Positions 33,736-44,577 of a DNA stretch of 64,000 bases are shown piece after piece (the stretch's first letter is position 1; each line of letters begins with the position of its first letter). Position numbers and translations under genes: made by a program. The notes under the pieces are model-generated. The model was not told where the DNA came from. It saw only the letters and a program-made list of their open reading frames with translations, and searched no databases. The DNA is from Saccharopolyspora dendranthemae (GTDB taxonomy: Bacteria; Actinomycetota; Actinomycetes; Mycobacteriales; Pseudonocardiaceae). The stretch is taken from contig NZ_VIWX01000004.1 in assembly GCF_007829955.1 (NCBI RefSeq), positions 62,001 to 126,000 on the forward strand, given 5' to 3'.

Positions 33736-34688
33736 GAACCGAGTGGACGAACGTGGCGGTGGTCGGCGCCGGGACCATCGGGCTGGCGTGGGCCGCGCTG
33801 TTCGCGCACGCCGGCCTGGAGGTGCGGGTCACCGATCCGCGCGAGGACCTCGACGAGGCCATCGACGACGCGCTGCCGATGCTCGCCGACAGCATGCCCG
33901 GCGCCCAGGTCGCGTCGCTGCGCGAACGCATCAGCGCCACCGACGACCTGGCCAAGGCGGTGGAGAACGCACAGCTGGTGCAGGAGAACGGCCCGGAGCG
34001 GCTGGAGTTCAAGCAGCGGCTGTTCGCCGAGATCGCCCGGCACGCCCCGGCCGATGCGGTGCTGGCCTCCTCCAGCTCCGGGATCGTGGCCTCCGCGATC
34101 GCCGCCGAGCTGCCCGAGGACGTGGCCGCGCGGCTGCTGATCGCCCACCCGTTCAACCCGCCGCAGGTCGTGCCGCTGGTGGAGATCGTGCCCGGCACGA
34201 CCGAGGAGGAGGTCGTGCAACGGACGATCGGGTTCTACCGAGACCTGGGCAAGACACCGGTGCGGGTGCACAAGGAGGTTCCCGGCTTCGTCGCCAACCG
34301 GCTGCAGAGCGCGGTCATGCGCGAGTCGGTGTCGCTGGTGCAGCAGGGCGTCGTGTCCGCGGCGGAACTCGACACCGTGATGAAGGCGTCGCTGGGCGGT
34401 CGCTACGCGACCATCGGCCCGTTCGAGAGCTTCCACCTGGGAGGCGGGCCCGGCGGGATCCGCCACATGATGGCGCACCTCGGGGTCGGCATGGCCGACC
34501 GCTGGGCCGAGCTGGGCCGCCCGGAGCTCGACGAATCCACCACCACCTCGCTCGTCGAGCAGACCGAGGCCGCCTACGGCTCGGGACCCGACGCCTACCG
34601 CGCACGCGCCCGCATCCGCGACCGCAAGCACAACGCGATCAACGCCGCCCTGTTCGGAATCGACACAGGCGCGGACGACACAGTCTGA
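33732..34688 (+). CDS. 3-hydroxyacyl-CoA/L-carnitine dehydrogenase-like protein
   Basis: 318 residues with an N-terminal NAD-binding fold (VAVVGAGTIGLAWAALFAHA, then VTDPRE), SSSSG, and IAHPFNPPQVVPLVEIVPG with the catalytic His, followed by a helical domain with PGFVANRLQSAVMRES. The size and single-domain layout match lambda-crystallin/carnitine 3-dehydrogenase members rather than the larger FadB type. It should oxidise the 3-hydroxy product of the crotonase to a 3-keto acid. Translationally coupled by ATGA to the decarboxylase gene. Confidence 0.8.
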   Translation: MRTEWTNVAVVGAGTIGLAWAALFAHAGLEVRVTDPREDLDEAIDDALPMLADSMPGAQVASLRERISATDDLAKAVENAQLVQENGPERLEFKQRLFAEIARHAPADAVLASSSSGIVASAIAAELPEDVAARLLIAHPFNPPQVVPLVEIVPGTTEEEVVQRTIGFYRDLGKTPVRVHKEVPGFVANRLQSAVMRESVSLVQQGVVSAAELDTVMKASLGGRYATIGPFESFHLGGGPGGIRHMMAHLGVGMADRWAELGRPELDESTTTSLVEQTEAAYGSGPDAYRARARIRDRKHNAINAALFGIDTGADDTV

Positions 34689-34702
34689 CGAGGAAGAAGA
34701 AG

Positions 34703-35887
34703 ATGCCCAAGCCCGCGATCACCAACCCCGATTTCTTCGGCTTCTACGAGCTGCTCGGCGAGTCCGAGCGCGCCGAGCTCGCCGATATCCGCGAGTACCT
34801 GGAACGCGAGGTCAAGCCGCTGACCAACCACGCGTGGGACACCTCGGAGTTCCCGTTCGAGGTCGTCGAGAAGTTCGCCAAGCTGCGGCTGGCGGGCTAC
34901 CAGTTCACCGAGTACGGGGACGGCAGGCAGCGGAGCCCGCTGTTCACCGGGTTCCTGAGCCTGGAGCTCAACCGGATCGACCCGTCCATGGCCGTGTTCT
35001 CCGGTGTCCACACCGGATTGGCGATGGGCAGCATCTACCACGGCGGTGACCAGCAGCAGCGCGATCGCTGGATCCCGGACATGGTGGAGATGGAGCGGAT
35101 CGGCGCGTTCGCGCTGACCGAACCCGATGGCGGCTCCGACGTCGCCGGCGGCATGCGCACCACCGCCCGCAAGGAGGGCGACGAGTGGGTGCTCAACGGC
35201 GCCAAGCGCTGGATCGGCAACGGCACGTTCGCCGACCTGATCGTCGTGTGGGCCAAGGACGAGGCGGACGGCAACGTCAAGGGCTTCGTGGTGGAGAAGG
35301 GCACTCCCGGCTTCACGACCAGCAAGATCGAGGGCAAGATCGCGCTGCGGGCCGTGCAGAACGCCGACATCGCCCTCACCGACGTCCGCGTTCCGGAAGC
35401 GAACCGGCTGCAGCAGGTCAACAGCTTCCGCGACACCGCGAAGGTGCTGGCCATGACCCGCGGCGGCGTGGCGTGGCAGGCGCTGGGCGTGGCGGTGCGC
35501 GCCTACGAGCTGGCCCGCGAGTACGCGGTCCACCGCGAGCAGTTCGGGAAGCCGATCGGGGGCTTCCAGATGATCCAGGACCTGCTGGTCAAGATGCTGG
35601 GCAACATCACCGCCATGTTCGGCGTCGTGGTGCGGCTCAACCAGCTGGTGGCTCAGGGTTCGGGGAGCGCCGAGCAGGCCGCCCTGGCCAAGGCGTTCAC
35701 CACCACCAAGATGCGCGAGGTCGTGTCCTGGGCACGGGAGTTGTTCGGCGGCAACGGAATCGTTCTGGATCACGAGGTCGCGAAGTTCTTCGCCGACGCC
35801 GAAGCGGTCTACTCCTTCGAAGGCTCCCGCGAGATGAACACGCTCATCGTCGGCAAGTCGATCACCGGCCTGAGCGCGTTCGCCTAG
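34703..35887 (+). CDS. Acyl-CoA dehydrogenase (CaiA/glutaryl-CoA-type)
   Basis: 394-residue acyl-CoA dehydrogenase. Motifs: FALTEPDGGSDVAGG, KRWIGNGTFADLIVVWAK and the C-terminal YSFEGSREMNTLIVGKS with the catalytic Glu. The loop sequence is closest in my memory to glutaryl-CoA and crotonobetainyl-CoA reductase relatives. GAGGAAG precedes the ATG, 14 bases after the previous gene. It would make the first double bond after CoA transfer. Last gene of the LysR-controlled operon; a long hairpin follows. Confidence 0.85.
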   Translation: MPKPAITNPDFFGFYELLGESERAELADIREYLEREVKPLTNHAWDTSEFPFEVVEKFAKLRLAGYQFTEYGDGRQRSPLFTGFLSLELNRIDPSMAVFSGVHTGLAMGSIYHGGDQQQRDRWIPDMVEMERIGAFALTEPDGGSDVAGGMRTTARKEGDEWVLNGAKRWIGNGTFADLIVVWAKDEADGNVKGFVVEKGTPGFTTSKIEGKIALRAVQNADIALTDVRVPEANRLQQVNSFRDTAKVLAMTRGGVAWQALGVAVRAYELAREYAVHREQFGKPIGGFQMIQDLLVKMLGNITAMFGVVVRLNQLVAQGSGSAEQAALAKAFTTTKMREVVSWARELFGGNGIVLDHEVAKFFADAEAVYSFEGSREMNTLIVGKSITGLSAFA

Positions 35888-35962
35888 AACCTCCATCGAA
35901 ATGTGACCCGATCGGGTACTTGCACTCCAATCCTCCCAGTTTCAACGAAAATTTGATGACAG

Positions 35963-36015
35963 CGACGAGAATCGGCCGTCCGCCTCGATTTCCGAGGTGG
36001 GCGGCCTTCTCGTCG
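35963..36015 (+). terminator. Long hairpin terminator
   Basis: CGACGAGAA (35963-35971) pairs with TTCTCGTCG (36007-36015), continued inward by CGGCCGTCCGCCTCG against CGAGGTGGGCGGCC with wobbles. It lies 75 bases after the operon's last stop. The remaining gap to 36209 holds the conservon promoter. Confidence 0.75.
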
Positions 36016-36143
36016 ACCTCCGCGGACGCCGTCCATCCGCTCAATGGCGGCATCGTTGGGCGGAAAGGTCCAATTCAGCGGCCGAGCGCACTATCATCAC
36101 GCCGAGTGATACTTTTGATCATTAGTGGAGCACCAGTAGTCCC

Positions 36144-36186
36144 CGGTGACGCCCCCGACTTCTCGGCACTGCGGTGCCCGTCACCG
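36144..36186 (+). promoter_or_regulatory. Leader hairpin before the conservon
   Basis: CGGTGACG (36144-36151) pairs with CGTCACCG (36179-36186), 23 bases before the first conservon gene. An AT-rich stretch just upstream (36095-36125) is the probable promoter. The effect is unknown. Confidence 0.35.
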
Positions 36187-36209
36187 AAACCCCCGTACCA
36201 AGGACGCTG

Positions 36210-37904
36210 ATGTCTGAAAGCCCCTTACCCGCGATCCGAACCGACCGAGCCCCCGAAGCACCTCCCCACAACGATCTTCGGGCGAAGCTCCAGCGGCTGG
36301 TCGTGGTGTCCCTGGCAGTGACGGCGCTGATCGGGATCGCCACGGCGGTCGCCCTGGTCTTCGTCCCGCCACCTGAACTGCGCTACACCGTGCTGGCCGT
36401 CGGCATCGTCGCCAGCATCGCCGTCGTCGTCGGCGGATACCTGCGCACGAACGCGCTGGCCGAGACGGTCGACGCCCGGATCCACGAAGCCGGCAACGAG
36501 GCCCAGGCCAGGCTGCAGGAGTCGCTGCGCAACTCCCACCAGTGGATCGAGTCCCTGCGAGGCACCGTCGCCCAGGGCACCCGCGAACTCCCCCACCTGG
36601 TCGAGCAGATCCAGGCCGGCCAGCAGCCCGCGCCCAAGTGGCCCACCGGCGAGCCCGTCACCGGCAGCCCCTACGAGCAGCTCGCCCACGAACTCCGGCA
36701 GGCCCAGATGGCCGTCGAGTTCGCGCTGGTGCGCATGCAGAGCGAGCCGGCCCAGACCAACGTCGATCCCGGTGTCGCGGTCTTCGCCAACCTCGCGCGG
36801 CGCGTGCAGTCCCTCGCCCACCGAGCCATCCAGCGGCTCGACGAGCTGGAGCAGCAGGTCGAGGACCCGGACCTGCTCAAGGGCCTGTTCGCGGTGGACC
36901 ACCTGGTCACCGGCGTGCGCAGGCAGGCGGAATCGCTCGCGGTGCTCGGTGGTTCGATGCCGCGGCGGCAGTGGAGCAAGCCGGTCGCGATGTACACCGT
37001 GCTGCGCTCCGCGGTCGCCGAGGTCGAGCACTACGCCCGCGTCAAGGTGATCCCGCCGGTGGACGGCACGCTGCACGGGCACGCCGTCGCCGACGTCATC
37101 CACCTCATCGCCGAGCTGGTGGAGAACGCCACCGCCTTCTCCGAGCCCGACACGCAGGTCAGCATCAACAGCCAGATCGTCACCGCAGGCCTGGCCATCG
37201 ACATCCGCGACCGCGGTCTGGGCATCGACCAGCGCAACCGGATCACGCTCAACGGGCTGCTCAACAACCCCGACGAGGTCGACCGGGACGCCCAGCTGCG
37301 CGACGGCCGCATCGGCCTCTACGTGGTGGCGCAGCTGGCTCACCGCCACCACATCGGCGTGGAGCTGGAGAACAACATGTACGGCGGCACCGACGCGCAC
37401 GTGGTCATCCCCAACAACCTGCTGGGCGAGACCGACGACGAGCCGGACGACACCGCCGCGCAGAGCTCCAGCAGCGTGCTGTCGACCTTCGAACCGCAGG
37501 TCAACGGCCACAATTCGGCCACGTCGATGATCCCCGCCCCGCAGACGTTCAACAACGGTCGCCACACCGGCCAGCAGCCGGTCTACGCGACCGGACCGCA
37601 GCCCGCGGTCCGCGAGGAGCTCCCCACCCGGCAGCCGCAGAACCCCTACGGCCGTCACTCCGGCGCTGTGCCGGAGGCTCCGCCCATCACGACGTCCGGC
37701 CCCAGCAACGCCGACAACGCTGAACGGCCCGCGCTCCCCAGGCGCGACCGCACCCGCAGCTACCTGGTTCCGCAGCTCGCGGAAGGGTCCTCCGCACCCG
37801 AGCCCGAGGAGAAGCCGCAGGGCGGGCCCAGCCCGAGCCTGTACGCGTCCTTCCGCTCGGGTGTCGAAGGCGGCGCGTCGGACGACAGACCGGGCCAGGG
37901 CTGA
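36210..37904 (+). CDS. cvnA: Conservon sensor histidine-kinase-like protein CvnA
   Basis: 564 residues. Two membrane helices (about 27-48 and 58-77) are followed by a coiled linker and a GHKL ATPase domain (about 270-410) with N-box ELVENATAFSEPDTQ, DIRDRGLGID and the lid region RIGLYVVAQLAHRH. The Pro/Gln-rich C-terminal 150 residues look disordered. No clear phospho-acceptor His motif is seen, as usual for conservon CvnA proteins, which partner a roadblock protein and a small GTPase at the membrane. AAGGA lies before the ATG at 36210. The other three conservon genes follow in order. Confidence 0.85.
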   Translation: MSESPLPAIRTDRAPEAPPHNDLRAKLQRLVVVSLAVTALIGIATAVALVFVPPPELRYTVLAVGIVASIAVVVGGYLRTNALAETVDARIHEAGNEAQARLQESLRNSHQWIESLRGTVAQGTRELPHLVEQIQAGQQPAPKWPTGEPVTGSPYEQLAHELRQAQMAVEFALVRMQSEPAQTNVDPGVAVFANLARRVQSLAHRAIQRLDELEQQVEDPDLLKGLFAVDHLVTGVRRQAESLAVLGGSMPRRQWSKPVAMYTVLRSAVAEVEHYARVKVIPPVDGTLHGHAVADVIHLIAELVENATAFSEPDTQVSINSQIVTAGLAIDIRDRGLGIDQRNRITLNGLLNNPDEVDRDAQLRDGRIGLYVVAQLAHRHHIGVELENNMYGGTDAHVVIPNNLLGETDDEPDDTAAQSSSSVLSTFEPQVNGHNSATSMIPAPQTFNNGRHTGQQPVYATGPQPAVREELPTRQPQNPYGRHSGAVPEAPPITTSGPSNADNAERPALPRRDRTRSYLVPQLAEGSSAPEPEEKPQGGPSPSLYASFRSGVEGGASDDRPGQG

Positions 37905-37978
37905 CCCGCACCGCCACACCCCTCCCCCGCACAAGATCTGCCCCGCGCAGTGAGAAGAGTCAGGAGACGTTTTCCACA

Positions 37979-38419
37979 ATGGCCAATGACGCAGCGGGCT
38001 CGTCGTCCGACCTGAGTTGGCTACTCGCCGACCTGCTCCGACGAGTCCCGCACACCCGCTGTGCCCTGCTCGCCTCCACGGACGGAATCAAGCGGTACTA
38101 CAGAGGCCTGGACAACGACGAGGCCGACGCCCTCGCCGCGTGGGCCGCCGCGCAGTGCTCGCTGGCCCGCAACGGCGGTCGCCGGTTCGGCATGAACGGC
38201 GGCGGTGTCCGCCAGGTCGTGGTCGAGTTCAACGACCTGGTGGTGTTCGTCTCCGCCGCCGGTAGCGGAGCCGTCCTCGTCGTGCTGGCCACCCCGGAAG
38301 CCGACGCGGCCGTGCTCGGCTACGAGATCGCCCAGCTCGTCAAGCGAGTCCCGAACCACCTGGCTACCCCCATGCGGCAGCCCACCGCCGCGCGGAGCGC
38401 CGGTGAGATGGGCAGGTGA
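37979..38419 (+). CDS. cvnB: Roadblock/LC7-domain protein CvnB
   Basis: 146-residue roadblock/LC7 protein (LSWLLADLLRRVPHTRCALL, STDGIKRYYRGL, then GAVLVVLATPEADAAVLGYE). In conservons it bridges the kinase-like CvnA and the GTPase CvnD and can act as a GTPase regulator. It is cytoplasmic and dimeric in known examples. AGGAG lies upstream of the ATG but further than usual (about 12 bases). The stop overlaps the next start by GTGA. Confidence 0.85.
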   Translation: MANDAAGSSSDLSWLLADLLRRVPHTRCALLASTDGIKRYYRGLDNDEADALAAWAAAQCSLARNGGRRFGMNGGGVRQVVVEFNDLVVFVSAAGSGAVLVVLATPEADAAVLGYEIAQLVKRVPNHLATPMRQPTAARSAGEMGR

Positions 38420-38781
38420 GCATGCCCGGCCCCACGGACAAACCTTGGCTGGACAACGAAGCCGGCCCGCTGCTGCGCCCGTACTCGCTGACCAACGGAC
38501 GGACGGAGCCCAGCGAGCCGCTGTCCCTGCAGTCGCTGGTGCGTTCCACCGGGCGGTTCTCGCCGGACCGGATCGAACCCGTCCACGCCAAGATGCTGAA
38601 CCTGTGCCGGCACGCCACCTCCGTCGCCGAGGTGGCCGCTCACCTGCGGCAACCTGCCGTAGTCACCAAAGTGCTGCTCTCCGACCTCATCGACTGGGGA
38701 GCGCTCACCACCCACGCACCCGCCGACGTGCCGCAGCGCGATCAACTGGAGGCTTTGCTGAATGGGCTCCAACAGCTCTGA
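38416..38781 (+). CDS. cvnC: DUF742 protein CvnC
   Basis: 121-residue DUF742 protein. Conserved features: an N-terminal LLRPYSLTNGRTEP, then a C-terminal winged-helix-like part with LCRHATSVAEVAAHLRQPAVVTKVLLSDLIDWG-type sequence. It is the third standard conservon member. GTG at 38416 overlaps the CvnB stop (GTGA); ATG at 38422 is an alternative. The 3' end overlaps the GTPase gene by 20 bases. Confidence 0.85.
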   Translation: MSMPGPTDKPWLDNEAGPLLRPYSLTNGRTEPSEPLSLQSLVRSTGRFSPDRIEPVHAKMLNLCRHATSVAEVAAHLRQPAVVTKVLLSDLIDWGALTTHAPADVPQRDQLEALLNGLQQL

Positions 38782-39334
38782 GCCATTCCCGACCTCGTTC
38801 AAGTTCCTCATAGCGGGTGGGTTCGGAGTCGGAAAGACCACGTTCATCCATTCGGTCAGCGAGATCGAGCCGCTGACCACGGAGGAGACGCTCACCGTCG
38901 CCAGCGTCGGACACGATGACCTGACCGGCGTGGGAGACAAGACCACGACCACCGTGGCGATGGACTTCGGTCGAATCACGTTCAACCCGCAGAACATCGT
39001 CCTGTTCCTGTTCGGCACTCCAGGGCAGGACCGCTTCTGGTTCATGTGGGACGACCTGGTCGACGGCGCCCTGGGCGCGGTCGTGCTCGCCGACACGCGC
39101 CGGTTGGAGGACTGCTTCGCCGCCGTGGAGTTCTTCGAACGGCGCGGCATCGACTTCCTCGTGGCGGTCAACCAGTTCGAGAACGGCTTCCGCTACCAAC
39201 CCGAGGAGGTACGGCAAGCACTGGACATCAAACCCCACATCCCGGTCGTGCTCTGCGACGCGCGCGATCGCCGTTCCGCGGCCTCGGTGCTGGTTCAGCT
39301 GATCGAGCACGTGATGGTGGCCCGCGCCCTGTAA
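38762..39334 (+). CDS. cvnD: Conservon GTPase CvnD
   Basis: 190-residue Ras/MglA-like GTPase with P-loop GGFGVGKTTFI, switch II region FGTPGQDRFWF, and NQFE where most GTPases have NKxD, a common conservon deviation. It starts inside the CvnC gene, a 20-base overlap that enforces coupling. It is thought to be recruited to the membrane by CvnA/CvnB/CvnC in a nucleotide-dependent way. Confidence 0.85.
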   Translation: MGSNSSEPFPTSFKFLIAGGFGVGKTTFIHSVSEIEPLTTEETLTVASVGHDDLTGVGDKTTTTVAMDFGRITFNPQNIVLFLFGTPGQDRFWFMWDDLVDGALGAVVLADTRRLEDCFAAVEFFERRGIDFLVAVNQFENGFRYQPEEVRQALDIKPHIPVVLCDARDRRSAASVLVQLIEHVMVARAL

Positions 39335-39367
39335 CCCCCGAATCCCCCACCGAAATCGGAGCCTCTC

Positions 39368-39928
39368 GTGACGACTTTCGATGCTGCCGGACACCGGCAC
39401 CTCAGTCCCGTCGACTCGCACGCGCACGAGCGCGCGGCGCGGCTGCGTCAGCTCGGTCTGGGCGACGCCGCCGATCCGGAGTTCGACGCCTTCGCGCAGC
39501 GGGTCGCGCAGTCCCTCGGCGTGCCCAACGCGATGGTCAACTTCATCAGCGACACCCACCAGTACCTGGGTGGCCTGTTCACCAAGGCTTCGGGGATGGA
39601 GGAGCCGAAGTCCGACATCGACCCGCGTTCGGCCCCGATGGAGACGGGCTACTGCCCGCACGTCATCGCCCGTCGGATGGCGCTGGTCCTCGAGGACGTC
39701 TGCGACTACCCGCGCTTCGCGGGAAACGACGTCGTGGACAAGATGAACGTCCGCTCCTACCTGGGTGCTCCGCTGATCGACCGGACCGGCATGGCGCTGG
39801 GAACGGTCTGCGTCATCGACAGCGAGGTGCGCCCGTGGGGCCGCGACGGCCTCAACGCCATCAAGGCGCTGGCCGGCGAGGGCGTCGAGCTGGTGCACCG
39901 GCGCGAACGCGACCTGCAGGCCGGCTGA
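39368..39928 (+). CDS. GAF-domain protein linked to the conservon
   Basis: 186 residues forming one GAF domain (about 35-180: FDAFAQRVAQSLGVPNAMVNFI, TGYCPHVIARRM, YLGAPLIDRTGMALGTVCVID). GAF domains bind small ligands or chromophores; a Cys lies in GYCPHV. It starts with GTG 33 bases after the CvnD stop, with CGGAG upstream, so it is probably co-transcribed with the conservon as an accessory sensor. Streptomyces conservons more often have a P450 or other protein at this place. Confidence 0.75.
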   Translation: MTTFDAAGHRHLSPVDSHAHERAARLRQLGLGDAADPEFDAFAQRVAQSLGVPNAMVNFISDTHQYLGGLFTKASGMEEPKSDIDPRSAPMETGYCPHVIARRMALVLEDVCDYPRFAGNDVVDKMNVRSYLGAPLIDRTGMALGTVCVIDSEVRPWGRDGLNAIKALAGEGVELVHRRERDLQAG

Positions 39929-39941
39929 ACACCACAGGCGA

Positions 39942-39981
39942 GCACGAGGGCGGGACCGGCACGGCGGTCCCGCCCTCGTGC
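39942..39981. terminator. Bidirectional terminator
   Basis: GCACGAGGGCGGGACC (39942-39957) pairs perfectly with GGTCCCGCCCTCGTGC (39966-39981), a 16-bp stem between convergent genes. Confidence 0.85.
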
Positions 39982-39994
39982 GCTCTGCCGGGGT

Positions 39995-40029
39995 CCGCTA
40001 CCCGCAACGCCGAGCGGAGCGGGTAGCGG
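39995..40029. terminator. Second hairpin in the same gap
   Basis: CCGCTACCCGC (39995-40005) pairs with GCGGGTAGCGG (40019-40029). It stands ten bases beyond the stop of the leftward acyl-CoA dehydrogenase gene and is its likely terminator. Confidence 0.7.
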
Positions 40030-40038
40030 AACGGACGC

Positions 40039-41598
40039 TCAGCCGCGCCGCAGGAGCAGGTCCAGGTCGTGCTGGATGCCGGGCCTGCGTTGCTCGACGT
40101 TGCCGATGGACTCCTCGAAATCGCCGATGTAGCGCGCGAGCTCGTCCGCGGTGGGGAGTTCCACGAACGGCCTGCTGTCCTCCGCGGCCTGCAGCTTGCC
40201 GAGCAGCTGCTGCTCGGTCCAGGACGCCGTGTGGGCGAACATCGAGGAGCGGTGGCGCCCGTCGGCGGAGAGCACCGCGACGATCGCCCAGCAGGCCAGC
40301 TCACCGATCTGGTTGGCCAGGATGTGGCGTTGCCGGCCGGTGGTGGTCGTGGTGGTCGCCAGCTTGTCGATCCGGGAGATGTACTCGCCGAGCGTGTGGT
40401 CCACGTCGAAGTCGTCGAAGACCGAGAAGAACTGCTGCGGGTGCTTGAGGATCATCGAACCCAGGTAGACCGTGATGGCCTCGGTGGTTCCTTCGAAGAT
40501 CCGGAACAGCCGGTAGTCCCGGAAGAACTGCCCGACCACGTTGGTGTCGACGAACCCGCGAGCGCCGAGCAGCTGCACGCAGCGGTCGACCACCTGCCAC
40601 ATCAGCTCGCAGCCCAGGATCTTCGCCGCGAAGTAGAACGGTTCCGGGACCTCGCGGCCCGAGTCCAGCCGATCGACGATGTGCTCGGTCAAGGTCTCCA
40701 CTGCTTGGATCGCAGCCACGGATTCGGCGATGATCTGCTGGATGCGGCCGTTCTCGGCGAGGTTGCCGGTGGCCACCTCGCGACGCCGGGCGAAGCGCTG
40801 CGTCAGCTCCAGCGCCCGCATCGCGGCGCCGACCGAGCCGGCGGCCAGCATGAGCCTGCCGTGGGTGAACGCGGTCTTGGCCGCGAGCAGGCCCTTGCCC
40901 TCCTCGCCGAGCAGGCGCTCGGCCGGGACGTGCAGGTTCTCCAGGCTGAGGCTGTTCTGCGGAACGGCCTTGAGGCCGAGCGTGATGACCTCCGGCCCGC
41001 GCACGAAACCGGGCGAGGAGGCGTCGACCAGGAAGCCGGTGATCCCGGCGTCCTGCCCGTTCTCATCGGTCAGACGCGCGAATACGTTGACGTAGCTGGC
41101 ATCCGCGCCCAACGAGATCCACTGCTTGCCACCGTTGAGCACGTAGGAGCCGTCCGGCCGCTTCGTCGCGCCGGCGGAGATCGACCGCACGTGCGAACCC
41201 ATGCCGTGCTCGCTGATCGCGCTGGTCACCAGCCTGCGGCCTTGCGCGAGTTCGGGCAGCACCGCCGAGCGCACGTCCTCCGAGGCGAAGTCCTGGATCG
41301 GCGGGACCCCGAGCGTGTTGTGCACGGCGAGCAGGATCAGCAGGTTGCAGTCGATCGCACCGGACTGCCGCCACACTTTGACGGTGTCGGAATGCGAGAG
41401 CTCCTGACCGTGATAGCGCTGGGGGATCTGAAGGCCGAGCAGGCCCGCGTGAGCGAGGTCGGGAATCAGGGACAGGTGAAAACCTCGACGTTCGTCCGCG
41501 CGACGGGAGTCGAGTTGCTCCCTGCTGTATCTGCGCAGGAAGTCGAGCATCTCCGACGCCGGGCCGGGGTCCGGGGAACCGCTTTCGGTCGACTCCAT
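40039..41598 (-). CDS. Long acyl-CoA dehydrogenase with C-terminal extension
   Basis: 519 residues, about 130 more than a standard acyl-CoA dehydrogenase. The core has ISEHGMGSHVRSISAGA, KQWISLGADASYVNVFARL and the catalytic-base region FRIFEGTTEAITVYLGS. The extra C-terminal domain is helical (FSVFDDFDVDHTLGEYISRI onward), as in ACAD9/VLCAD-like or biosynthetic family members. It is monocistronic, with no catabolic neighbours, so a role in secondary or lipid metabolism is possible. I chose the ATG at 41598; a longer frame begins at 41712 but its first 38 codons look non-coding. Confidence 0.75.
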   Translation of the reverse strand: MESTESGSPDPGPASEMLDFLRRYSREQLDSRRADERRGFHLSLIPDLAHAGLLGLQIPQRYHGQELSHSDTVKVWRQSGAIDCNLLILLAVHNTLGVPPIQDFASEDVRSAVLPELAQGRRLVTSAISEHGMGSHVRSISAGATKRPDGSYVLNGGKQWISLGADASYVNVFARLTDENGQDAGITGFLVDASSPGFVRGPEVITLGLKAVPQNSLSLENLHVPAERLLGEEGKGLLAAKTAFTHGRLMLAAGSVGAAMRALELTQRFARRREVATGNLAENGRIQQIIAESVAAIQAVETLTEHIVDRLDSGREVPEPFYFAAKILGCELMWQVVDRCVQLLGARGFVDTNVVGQFFRDYRLFRIFEGTTEAITVYLGSMILKHPQQFFSVFDDFDVDHTLGEYISRIDKLATTTTTTGRQRHILANQIGELACWAIVAVLSADGRHRSSMFAHTASWTEQQLLGKLQAAEDSRPFVELPTADELARYIGDFEESIGNVEQRRPGIQHDLDLLLRRG

Positions 41599-42281
41599 TT
41601 CCGACAGGTCCTTCCTGGAAAAGCACTCGCGAGGGGGACAGTTCGCGAAGAGGGGGTTGTTTTCGCAGGCGCGTTCGATCCGACGAACCCGGTCGCACCG
41701 GTATTTCGGCACGCGTTGATTTCCGCGTTCGTCATCTCATGTGCGTTCCGCTGATGTGAAAGGCGACCCCGGCTTCAGACGTGCGCAGTACCGGTCCGGG
41801 CAGTGGGGGTGCCCGGAGCGCGACGACAACGTCGCTCTACCGGCGAGTGGGGGGTGGCACGCCGTCGGCTGTGGGGAGGCCAGGTTGCCGGGTCCTGCTG
41901 AGTTCACGCCGTGCAGGCCGGATCCCGGACCGGATCGGCGAAGGACCTCGGAGGGAACGAGTCCTTGGCGACCGACCGGGATCCATCTCGAAAACTCCGT
42001 TTCCTGGCGCGTCCAGCAGCATCCACGTGAGCACAGCAGGAGAGCGAAATTACCTCACCTCACCAATGCGGGGTACCCCCTTCTCGGTGAGCTGAACAAC
42101 GGAAAGTAATCGCTGCTGGTGGACGGAGTCTGAGAATTCTGTGAGCAAATCGACCCCGCTCGCGAGCAGTTTCCACAAAGGCGAATCCACTGTGGACCAG
42201 AACGCGAATACTGCGAGGTCATGCCCATAACTCGCCAGTAATCGAGGTGACGCTTCCGCTTCTCGGCAACGCGGAGAGGAC
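41599..42281. other. Non-coding stretch with several hairpins
   Basis: No frame here has convincing protein-like sequence or a good start. Visible structures are CCGGGCA/TGCCCGG (41796-41816), GCGACG-type arms right after it (to 41837), and CTCACC/GGTGAG around 42050-42090 enclosing GGGGTACCCC. The DNA is less GC-rich than its surroundings. It might hold the dehydrogenase promoter and an RNA gene, or be decayed sequence. Confidence 0.4.
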
Positions 42282-42323
42282 CCGTGCGCGGAGAGCGAGA
42301 GCTTGATCACCTTCCGCGCACGG
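42282..42323 (-). terminator. uvrB terminator
   Basis: CCGTGCGCGGA (42282-42292) pairs perfectly with TCCGCGCACGG (42313-42323), directly after the uvrB stop at 42325. Confidence 0.75.
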
Positions 42324-42324
42324 T

Positions 42325-44505
<2,181 letters not shown>

Positions 44506-44511
44506 GGCCCC

Positions 44512-44517
44512 AGCGTA
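44512..44517 (-). promoter_or_regulatory. -10 hexamer of uvrB
   Basis: Leftward TACGCT ends six bases before the uvrB GTG; with no Shine-Dalgarno sequence present this implies leaderless translation. Confidence 0.45.
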
Positions 44518-44577
44518 CGAGCACCCACCGACATCATGTTGCGTCACGGGGTGCTTTCGCGGCGATGAGGGCGGACA

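Noticed and set aside
41741..42109. A 122-codon frame in the 0.7-kb gap
   Set aside because: Rich in Pro, Arg and Gly with no hydrophobic core or ribosome site; it crosses hairpins, so it is more likely chance.
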